Source: a virus. Taken from it: a stretch of DNA of 25,679 nucleotides. The stretch's first letter is position 1; each line of letters starts with the position of its first letter. Under the pieces are notes generated by a model that saw only the letters and a list, made by a program, of their open reading frames with translations, did no database searches and was not told the origin of the DNA. Position numbers and translations under genes: made by a program. The stretch spans positions 1 to 25,679 of the IMG/VR virus record IMGVR_UViG_3300044825_002592; one strand, given 5' to 3'. Below, piece by piece: positions 19,638-25,679 of the stretch.

Positions 19638-20080
19638 TGGATATGACACCAGCTAAAGTACTGCTGGAACTTAAAAACAAATACTGTAAAACAAGTAAAA
19701 CTCAGGAGGATTTAAAAAATTGGGTGACTTCTGTTCTAAACCCCGAAGGTTCTTTCACCGACCGCCAAAGAAGTTTTTGGTACCACGGTGCGCATTTGAA
19801 GTTTCTAGAACAAACTAAAACATTCTCTATAGTTTACAACGACACAGAAAAAGCCACTTACTGCGAAATCTGTTTACCGTTTCAGAACTATTTAGAATAC
19901 CTCTTCGGGATAGGCGACTTCGACAAACTTCTGGAGGTAACCCAGCTGGGACCCCCCGACTGGGATTTAATAACCTCTCAAATAACAGAACACATTCATC
20001 TATGCACTAATCCAAAGAACGAAGGGTACATACCAAAGCTCTCTTCGGAGTCGGCTGCAGAAATCTTAAGAAAACATTGA
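19637..20080 (+). CDS. Hypothetical protein, 147 aa
   Basis: ATG overlapping the upstream TAA (TAATG). Contains an N-terminal helix, RQRSFWYHGAHLKFLEQTKT and a strand (FSIVYND), then a His/Cys-containing C-terminal part (ITEHIHLCTNP). No catalytic motif recognised. Co-transcribed with the MoxR-VWA genes by position; role unknown. Confidence 0.65.
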   Translation: MDMTPAKVLLELKNKYCKTSKTQEDLKNWVTSVLNPEGSFTDRQRSFWYHGAHLKFLEQTKTFSIVYNDTEKATYCEICLPFQNYLEYLFGIGDFDKLLEVTQLGPPDWDLITSQITEHIHLCTNPKNEGYIPKLSSESAAEILRKH

Positions 20081-20127
20081 GGCTCTTGCCTTTCACACCG
20101 TCAAACTTTACTGTTCTCTCTGTTCAC

Positions 20128-20937
20128 ATGTCCACTAACATGAACTTCGACTTCCATCTGAAGGGTGTTCCGATCAAAGCCTCGGAAGCCACGGCGCTTC
20201 TGAGTGCGACCGGAGTAGACCCTATGCAAGGCCTGAGGATCGATCTAGAAAAGGTCTTGGATATGCGCAAGATCAACAGCAAAATGCTGTTTGATCTTTC
20301 GGTTAGCGAAGGAAACCAAGAGCTCGCCAGTCTTGCCTGGCGAATCTCTGTGGGTCGGACAGAGACGCCTGAGAAGGCAGTACAGCCCCGGACACCGTCC
20401 CGTTCAGTCAGGCCCGCCTATACCGACCAGACATTCAGTCTGGAGCAGGTCATCGACAAGATCCATCAAAGCGATGCCTACTGGGCTGCGGGAGCCTCTC
20501 TGATCATCTCCCGAACGTCCCTTAATGAGTGGACTACTTTGCGTCGCATCGCCACCGACTTCGTGAACGAGTGTTGGAGTGATCGGAGTCTGCCGAACAA
20601 GTCCACGGCATACCGAGGCTTCATGCTTTCTGAGGATGGGTGTCTCACACCGCGTGATCTAACGAAGGGAGTTCTTCGCAAGGACACCTTCCACGTATCG
20701 CCGCTGTACATTGGTCTACGCGAAGGACTGATCTTCTGCCAAAAGCAGAATCTGATTGAAATGAGAAGCGCCGTCTCTGTTGGATCTGAGAATCCGAATA
20801 GGAGTCCTCGGGCCAAGGATATGCGTCGCGTTTTCTACAAGATCAGCGCGAGCGAAAAGGGAGCTGCCCTCGCCAGCCTCTGGTCTGATTGCGACGTGTT
20901 CGCAAAACTGTTGTTCGAGAAACGCATCGAACGCTGA
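20128..20937 (+). CDS. Hypothetical protein, 269 aa
   Basis: The start is chosen at ATG 20128 (MSTNMNFDFHLKGVPIKASE); a TTG at 20077 would add 17 unconvincing residues. The N-terminal 90 residues are helical, followed by a Pro/Arg/Ser-rich linker (about 95-112) and a C-terminal alpha/beta domain with YWAAGASLIISRTSLNEWTT and FHVSPLYIGLREGLIFCQKQ. No family recognised. A strong terminator follows, making it the last gene of the operon that begins at 15402. Confidence 0.7.
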   Translation: MSTNMNFDFHLKGVPIKASEATALLSATGVDPMQGLRIDLEKVLDMRKINSKMLFDLSVSEGNQELASLAWRISVGRTETPEKAVQPRTPSRSVRPAYTDQTFSLEQVIDKIHQSDAYWAAGASLIISRTSLNEWTTLRRIATDFVNECWSDRSLPNKSTAYRGFMLSEDGCLTPRDLTKGVLRKDTFHVSPLYIGLREGLIFCQKQNLIEMRSAVSVGSENPNRSPRAKDMRRVFYKISASEKGAALASLWSDCDVFAKLLFEKRIER

Positions 20938-20953
20938 CGCTAGTAGACTGACC

Positions 20954-20986
20954 GCACCCTCGGGACTCCTGAGGGTGCTTTTATTT
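20954..20986 (+). terminator. Rho-independent terminator
   Basis: GCACCCTC (20954-20961) pairs with GAGGGTGC (20971-20978), 8 perfect pairs, 9-nt loop, followed by TTTTATTT. Closes the MoxR-VWA operon before the DNA polymerase gene. Confidence 0.9.
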
Positions 20987-21000
20987 ACCTAAAAATCCTC

Positions 21001-22899
21001 ATGAACATCCTGTATCTAACGGAAAAAGATCAAGCAGACAAAGCTGTAAAAGATCTGCAGAGTGTTAAAAAACTCTGCTTGGATACAGAGACCACGGGGT
21101 TACAGGCAAGCGTTTCGAAGCTTCGGTTGCTCCAGCTTTGCGACGCAACACCAAACCTTGAGGATAGAACAATTTATGTCTTTGATCTGTTTAAAGTCAG
21201 CCCAACTCAGGAACTTAGAGAGCTGATCGAGTCTCGAGATCTGCTAGTAATACACAACGCGAACTTTGATATGCAGTTCTTGTACTCGATTGGAGTCGAT
21301 TTCAAAAACAAAATATTTGACACGTTTGTGGCTGAGAGGGTTCTGAGAGCCGGATTTAAAGAGAAGAAGGTTTCACCGAAAGCAAATAAACCTTACTTCG
21401 CCGACCTTTCGTGCTCGCTAAAAGCTGTGGCGCAGCGTCGATTGGGGTTAGAGCTGGATAAAGAGCAACGGCTAACAGATTGGAGCGCACCGGAATTAAC
21501 TTTTGAACAAGTTGAGTACTCAGCCACGGACGTCGATGTACTGCCTGCAATCGCCGCCGAGCAGCTAGCGGAATTAAAAGAGGAGGCGTTATTAGAGATT
21601 TATGCAATTGAATCTAAGTGCATCCGCCCCGTATCTAAAATGTGTTACACGGGATTCCGTGTAGATATAAACAAGCTGAACGAACTTAAAGATCGAATCG
21701 AAAAGGAACTAGACGTAAAGACTGCCGAGTTCCTCACAGCGTTAGATGAGAAACTTCCCGAAGATCACAAGCTACCTAGAACTCCCGAGGGTCAGATCGC
21801 TTTAGGCAAGCGAGCCAAGAAAGAATTTAATCCGGGATCAACGGCTCAAGTAACTACAGCATTCAGTCTCTGCGGGATTGCCGTCCCCGTTGATGAGGAG
21901 TCAGGTAAGCCCACGCTCAACCAAATCGCACTATCTGAGTTCGACAGCGACGACGAGGTCTTGAATTTGTACCGGGAGCGGACAAAGGTAGAGACTCAGC
22001 TAGAACACGCCGTCAAACTTTTAGACAACATAAATCCTGTAACTCTCAGGATTCATAGTTTCTATAACCAGGTGGGAGCGAACAGCGGACGATTCACGTG
22101 CTCAGGAGCCGCCAGGGGAACTAAAACTAAAAAGAAAACTACATATGGTGTGAACCTCCAACAGGTTCCTCGATCTAAAGCGTTTCGGGAATGCTTTATC
22201 GCCAGCGAAGGTTACTCCCTAATCATCGCCGACTACAGCCAAATGGAGCTTCGACTGCTGGCAGAGTTGGCGGACATCCCTCAGATGCAGGAAGCGTACA
22301 ATAACGACATCGATTTACATACGCTCACAGCGAGTCTTATTAACAACTGCGATATCGATCAAGTAACAAAACTCCAGAGGCAGCAAGCGAAAGGAGCTAA
22401 CTTCGGATTCATCTACGGCCTAGGTTTTCGGAAGTTTAAAACATATGCTGCGGCGTCATTCAACGTGCACCTATCATTATCCGAAAGCAAAGTCCTGCGC
22501 AGTAAGTTCCACAATGCGTACCCACGCTTAAGGGAATGGCACCGCGAACGGGGTGCTTTGGTGGAAGATGGCTGGTGCTACACCCGAACAGCAATGGGTC
22601 GGCGCAGGCTTTTGTCGTACGACGACAGCCGGATGACAATCGCTGCTAACACCCTAATCCAAGGAACAGGAGCGGATTGCTTAAAAGTTGCTTTAGGGAA
22701 TCTGGGTGAATACTTGAATGATGATGTACGATTAATCGCCGTCGTACACGACGAATGCGTACTTGAAGTTAAGGAAGGCTTGGAGGACCTGTGGCTAGAA
22801 CGACTAGAGCAAATCATGGTGGATGCCGGCAAGACCGTTTTCAAGAAAACTCGATTGGTAGCGGAACCCGGCGTAGGCAAGGACTGGTCTGCCAAATAA
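21001..22899 (+). CDS. polA: DNA polymerase, family A, with 3'-5' exonuclease domain
   Basis: Six hundred and thirty-two residues, a phage-type length with no 5' nuclease domain. Proofreading exonuclease: Asp28/Glu30 (LDTETTGL), Asp90 (HNANFD) and Tyr173/Asp177 (YSATD). Polymerase: motif A DYSQMELR (411-418), motif B RQQAKGANFGFIYG (460-473) and motif C VVHDECVLEV (581-590). All catalytic acids are intact. The residue matching E. coli Pol I Phe762 is Phe (468), a class reported for virulent phages rather than the Leu type reported for temperate ones. It replicates the phage genome, with the SSB-like protein downstream. Confidence 0.97.
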   Translation: MNILYLTEKDQADKAVKDLQSVKKLCLDTETTGLQASVSKLRLLQLCDATPNLEDRTIYVFDLFKVSPTQELRELIESRDLLVIHNANFDMQFLYSIGVDFKNKIFDTFVAERVLRAGFKEKKVSPKANKPYFADLSCSLKAVAQRRLGLELDKEQRLTDWSAPELTFEQVEYSATDVDVLPAIAAEQLAELKEEALLEIYAIESKCIRPVSKMCYTGFRVDINKLNELKDRIEKELDVKTAEFLTALDEKLPEDHKLPRTPEGQIALGKRAKKEFNPGSTAQVTTAFSLCGIAVPVDEESGKPTLNQIALSEFDSDDEVLNLYRERTKVETQLEHAVKLLDNINPVTLRIHSFYNQVGANSGRFTCSGAARGTKTKKKTTYGVNLQQVPRSKAFRECFIASEGYSLIIADYSQMELRLLAELADIPQMQEAYNNDIDLHTLTASLINNCDIDQVTKLQRQQAKGANFGFIYGLGFRKFKTYAAASFNVHLSLSESKVLRSKFHNAYPRLREWHRERGALVEDGWCYTRTAMGRRRLLSYDDSRMTIAANTLIQGTGADCLKVALGNLGEYLNDDVRLIAVVHDECVLEVKEGLEDLWLERLEQIMVDAGKTVFKKTRLVAEPGVGKDWSAK

Positions 22900-22923
22900 A
22901 ATCCACGCAACAAGGGGACTCAG

Positions 22924-23427
22924 ATGGACCTAGCTAAATTCTCTAAAAATCCTGAGAAGGAGGTGTTCACCATTAGAGCAGGTGAAGTGTATCTAGCTGT
23001 AATTAATGGAGATGACGATGTGTACATCCTGCCTGAGTTATTTGAGTCTCCTTTAGTTGCGAGTAATAAGGCGAGAGCACTAAAAAAGAAACACAAAATT
23101 GAAGTAAGTTTTAAGAAGAGTTCTGAGCAAACAAAAAAAGTTAAAGTTAAGCAGAATTATGTTTTTTACAACGATTCGGACGTGGCCAAGCTAACTCACT
23201 TGAGTTTCAAGGAGGCTTGGCTAATCCTGAGCCCGAACGGTCAATACGTAGAACAAGTCTTAAATAAAAACGCAGTCGCTAAGTACACCAAAGATATATC
23301 GAAGGCTAAGGTATTCAAAAACTACGAAGATGCGTCAGCGTTTATTAAGACGCTGGATATGGTGATCAAGAAAGGACACGGATTACGTAGGTATTACATC
23401 CGAAGCGATTCAAATCAAGTAAGCTAA
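22924..23427 (+). CDS. Hypothetical basic protein, 167 aa
   Basis: Good Shine-Dalgarno (AAGGGG, about 8 nt before the ATG). The N-terminal half is strand-rich (EVFTIRAGEVYLAVINGDD), then a Lys-rich stretch (ARALKKKHKIEVSFKKSSEQ), then a second strand/helix part (LSFKEAWLILSPNGQYVEQV). The repeated layout suggests two related alpha/beta units of about 70 residues, by eye only. Placed between polymerase and a Gly/Ala-rich gene; a nucleic-acid role is possible because it is basic. Confidence 0.7.
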   Translation: MDLAKFSKNPEKEVFTIRAGEVYLAVINGDDDVYILPELFESPLVASNKARALKKKHKIEVSFKKSSEQTKKVKVKQNYVFYNDSDVAKLTHLSFKEAWLILSPNGQYVEQVLNKNAVAKYTKDISKAKVFKNYEDASAFIKTLDMVIKKGHGLRRYYIRSDSNQVS

Positions 23428-23453
23428 CATTTAGAAAGGGTTCAAGTTTAGTC

Positions 23454-24191
23454 GTGGCTCGTCAGCGTCGTTTCGCCGGTCAACTTCCGCAATTCGGCGC
23501 TGCCACGCCGGACATGTTAGAAGCGGTTCAAGAGACTATAAAAACAGCAGGTCAATTCCTCAAGCCGAGTCGCGGCGGACGATTAGGTCCAAGTTCTGCA
23601 GAAGAGCAAGCTGAAGGGGCTGCAGCTCGCCTGGCAAATCCTGAGGTCTTTAACCCGACCAACGTTGGAGCAAAGAACCCTCTGCAAGACATTGCAAAAC
23701 TGAGAAAGGATCTCGGTATTGACGACCTGATCAGCAGCATTTCTGCACTTCGCGGTCAGCAGACCGGAGCAGGCGCAGGAACAACCCAAGAAATCCCTGA
23801 TCTAACGTTCCCCGAGTTCGAAATGCCTGAGTTTGAACTGCCGGACTTTGGAGCGATGATGCCAGAAGAGCGGTACGCTCCGACAGATGGAGGTCAGGCT
23901 GCTGCTCAGAAGCCCGCCCCGACGAGGCAAAAGAGACGTGGTGTAATGTCTTATAACCTCAGTAAATTTGGTGGTCCTGGCCTCGGTGGGCGCGACGTCA
24001 AGGCTCTCCTTAGCCGCGGAGCCACGCCGGCTCAATTAAAGAAAATCGCAAGTAGGGCTCCTCAGGTCAACGCCAGCGGAGCAGCTCAGCTCAGAGCAGC
24101 CGGTGTGAATGTCGGCGGCTCGGCTAAAGCTTCCAAACTGTCTAGCGCAGGAGCAAAAGCAATTGCAAAAGCTAAGAGTGGCAAGCGATAA
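23454..24191 (+). CDS. Low-complexity Ala/Gly/Pro protein, 245 aa
   Basis: GTG start with AAAGGG upstream. The N-terminal region is Arg/Gly/Pro-rich and the middle has a helix (LQDIAKLRKDLGIDDLISSI). An acidic repeat follows, with FPEFE, MPEFE and LPDFG units (about residues 121-135). After a Pro-rich linker, a C-terminal Lys/Ala/Gly-rich domain contains helices like RDVKALLSRGATPAQLKKIA. The C-terminus is strongly basic. Unusual for a replication neighbourhood; it may be an internal virion or DNA-compacting protein (guess from composition). Confidence 0.7.
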   Translation: MARQRRFAGQLPQFGAATPDMLEAVQETIKTAGQFLKPSRGGRLGPSSAEEQAEGAAARLANPEVFNPTNVGAKNPLQDIAKLRKDLGIDDLISSISALRGQQTGAGAGTTQEIPDLTFPEFEMPEFELPDFGAMMPEERYAPTDGGQAAAQKPAPTRQKRRGVMSYNLSKFGGPGLGGRDVKALLSRGATPAQLKKIASRAPQVNASGAAQLRAAGVNVGGSAKASKLSSAGAKAIAKAKSGKR

Positions 24192-24194
24192 TAA

Positions 24195-24758
24195 ATGATT
24201 GAAAACTACACCTTAGTAGTAGTAAAAAATTATAGAAAAACAAGGATAGCTTTAGAAGCAAACGACCACGGCCACGCGCAGGCGCAGGCGATTGATATCG
24301 TTCGAGCTTTAGACGCTGACAAGTACGATATATCCTACGGACCGCACAAAGAGACGGCTATATCTAAATTATTTAAAGACCTGGCTTTCAACAACTTTTC
24401 GCACAAGCAATGCTACAAATGGGCAAAAGGCAGCACTAATGATGTGCCTTGCTGTTATGTAGTAGGAGAAAGATATTACTTGCGGGGGTTAATTCTCAAG
24501 TATTTAGATATCCCAAAGGATGATTTTGTAACCAAAAACAACTGTAAGTGTAAAACCTGTATAAATCCGTATCACTTTGAGTATGTTCGTGAGAAAAACG
24601 AGAAACTGTCTGGCGGCGACGAGCAATTGCTAGTAGCCTATCGAAGCCAAGGCGTGGAGGTCTCCCAAATCGCCTCGGCACTCAACGTCCATCGCTCAAC
24701 CATTTACAGACGGCTAAAAAATGAATCTGTTCCTACTCGGATTGAAAGTCACGGGTGA
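24195..24758 (+). CDS. HNH-like zinc domain plus C-terminal helix-turn-helix protein
   Basis: One hundred and eighty-seven residues. The segment YYLRGLILKYLDIPKDDF, then CKCKTCINPYHFEYV (about residues 117-131), resembles the C-x-N-P-x-H end of phage HNH nucleases, but the usual first catalytic His just before the Cys pair is replaced by Asn (TKNNC), so nuclease activity is doubtful. The C-terminal 45 residues form a resolvase-type HTH (LLVAYRSQGVEVSQIASALN, VHRSTIYRRLK). A DNA-binding protein is likely; a site-specific nuclease, a nuclease-derived regulator or a homing remnant are all possible. The SSB-like gene overlaps its end by 38 nt. Confidence 0.65.
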   Translation: MIENYTLVVVKNYRKTRIALEANDHGHAQAQAIDIVRALDADKYDISYGPHKETAISKLFKDLAFNNFSHKQCYKWAKGSTNDVPCCYVVGERYYLRGLILKYLDIPKDDFVTKNNCKCKTCINPYHFEYVREKNEKLSGGDEQLLVAYRSQGVEVSQIASALNVHRSTIYRRLKNESVPTRIESHG

Positions 24759-25365
24759 AGCCCAAACAGAAGACAGCATCACCAACGTCATTACGGAAAG
24801 CCTACCGTCAAACGAAAAAAGGGTCGCAACCAAAGTTCAACTCCTCCAAAAGGAAGACCACTACGTCGGTAAGCTTCTTAAAGGTCTGAAAGAAGGCCAA
24901 ACGCTCTTAGCGATGGGGCCCACGAAGCCAACTCCGGATGGCGTCCTCAAGATGCAGCCTATGTTGATCGTAACCGAAGATAACTTTCATGATCTTCTGG
25001 CGATCAATACCTTCATGGCGACTGGGGGGCTTGGTCCGAAAGCTGATGAAGTCGAGCTTACGGATACGACTGTGACTAACAGGTCTTTGGCCTGGCAAAA
25101 CGAAGACAACGAAACGTCTTGGTTCAAAGTTACGGCATGGGGAGAGCTCAGCTCCCAGTTGTCCGAGCTCGCTCCTGGGACCCCAACGATCGTGGTTGGT
25201 AAAGTCTCCACAAGCGAAAAAGATGAGAAATCTTACCTCAACTACACTGCGGACAAAATTCTGTATCTCCCTAAATCCTCTAAGAGCGCTCCCAAGAAGG
25301 CAGCCGATCCTGAAAAAGGTAAGGTAGCCGCCGCTGCTATCGGTTCGATCGACTTTTCCCTTTGA
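24721..25365 (+). CDS. Single-stranded DNA-binding-like protein, probably two OB folds
   Basis: Two hundred and fourteen residues, ATG at 24721 inside the previous gene. The second half is SSB-like: FMATGGLGPKADEVELTDTT, then NRSLAWQNEDNETSWFKVTA, with WGELSSQLSELAPGTPTIVV, then GKVSTSEKDEKSYLNYTADK, matching the order of SSB OB-fold strands (N-x-x-x-x-GRLG, SLA, W-F-K-V-x-x-W-G, L-x-x-G, V-x-G). The first 95 residues repeat a similar strand layout, so a tandem OB protein is plausible. A basic linker and a short acidic/hydrophobic tail (SIDFSL) end it. Role: ssDNA coating for the polymerase. Confidence 0.68.
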   Translation: MNLFLLGLKVTGEAQTEDSITNVITESLPSNEKRVATKVQLLQKEDHYVGKLLKGLKEGQTLLAMGPTKPTPDGVLKMQPMLIVTEDNFHDLLAINTFMATGGLGPKADEVELTDTTVTNRSLAWQNEDNETSWFKVTAWGELSSQLSELAPGTPTIVVGKVSTSEKDEKSYLNYTADKILYLPKSSKSAPKKAADPEKGKVAAAAIGSIDFSL

Positions 25366-25382
25366 TTTCTCGGTACTAAACA

Positions 25383-25679
25383 ATGGTGTTTATCGCTGGT
25401 CAGTTCTCGCAGGACGAAATTCTCTGTAACGTCCCTCCACATACTCTCCGTATTGATCTTCAGGCTCGCAGGTGGAAATCTGACGTAGACCCGGATGCTG
25501 CCATCGTTGATAAAAACGATAACGGTATTCCGATTGAATTTGTTCTTCTGGGGTTTACTCCTTACTTCGGAAACCTGGGTATGCGAAACCAGGAGGAATT
25601 TCTACGCATCGCTTACATCGGTGTGTCTCCCAACCACAGGTTGCTTCCGCCTCGCTGCGTAACAACCTCAATGATCTCG
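25383..25679 (+). CDS. Hypothetical protein, N-terminal part only
   Basis: ATG at 25383, 99 codons to the window edge, no stop reached. Starts MVFIAGQFSQDEILCNVPPH, continues RIDLQARRWKSDVDPDAAIV, then IPIEFVLLGFTPYFGNLGMR. Strand-rich, with no recognised motif in the visible part. It follows the SSB-like gene after 17 nt, so it is probably another replication-region gene. Confidence 0.75.
   Translation, partial: MVFIAGQFSQDEILCNVPPHTLRIDLQARRWKSDVDPDAAIVDKNDNGIPIEFVLLGFTPYFGNLGMRNQEEFLRIAYIGVSPNHRLLPPRCVTTSMIS

Noticed and set aside
24907-25383. Minus-strand frame of 158 codons
   Set aside because: Antisense shadow of the SSB-like gene, with no domain signal.

Overview
The window looks like an accessory and early-gene segment of a double-stranded DNA tailed phage, probably one infecting a cyanobacterium. 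The phage call rests on dense short genes with 1-4 nt stop/start overlaps, a family A DNA polymerase without a 5' nuclease domain, an SSB-like protein, a dCMP deaminase, two tRNA genes, sugar and methyl transferases, and several small proteins of types that recur in phages. The cyanobacterial host is an inference from the flavour of some small proteins. No capsid, terminase or tail gene is identifiable here.

Layout. 1-1721 (minus): four overlapping genes. The last one transcribed is a coiled-coil protein cut by the window edge, and the first is a Cro/C1-type HTH protein. 1762-7257: two glycosyltransferases (GT2-like, exostosin-like) and two methyltransferases (FkbM, Methyltransf_24-like). Between them lies a minus-strand block with dCMP deaminase, a translationally coupled 30-aa membrane peptide, small Cys-rich proteins, tRNA-Leu(UAA), a CAU tRNA and a small membrane protein. 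7332-7988 (minus): two small unknown genes. 7989-9238: about 1.25 kb without credible genes but full of nested inverted repeats, preceded by a promoter-like motif. It is a candidate large structured RNA. 9239-12244 (plus): a train of tiny early-type genes, mostly without Shine-Dalgarno sequences. 12275-13701: an envelope module (secreted SH3, Pro-rich membrane protein, L,D-transpeptidase). 13707-15245: more small genes and a tRNA-like element. 15274-15366: a leader with mutually exclusive helices and an intrinsic terminator. 15402-20937: an operon with a coiled-coil protein, a RavA-type MoxR ATPase, a ViaA-type VWA protein and three further genes, closed by a second terminator. 21001-25679: replication genes (DNA polymerase A, HNH-like/HTH protein, double-OB SSB-like protein) interleaved with unknown genes.

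Working model (inference). The structured RNA region separates leftward late-type genes from rightward early and replication genes. The envelope module and the transferases would remodel the cell surface or virion glycans. The MoxR-VWA set would act as a chaperone-like or conflict machine whose expression may be set by transcription attenuation. The most notable items are the structured RNA region, the TGTAACTAAC repeats in it and between the small genes, the attenuator in front of the MoxR-VWA operon, the tRNA-like element at 14642-14726, and two 51-aa membrane-protein paralogs.
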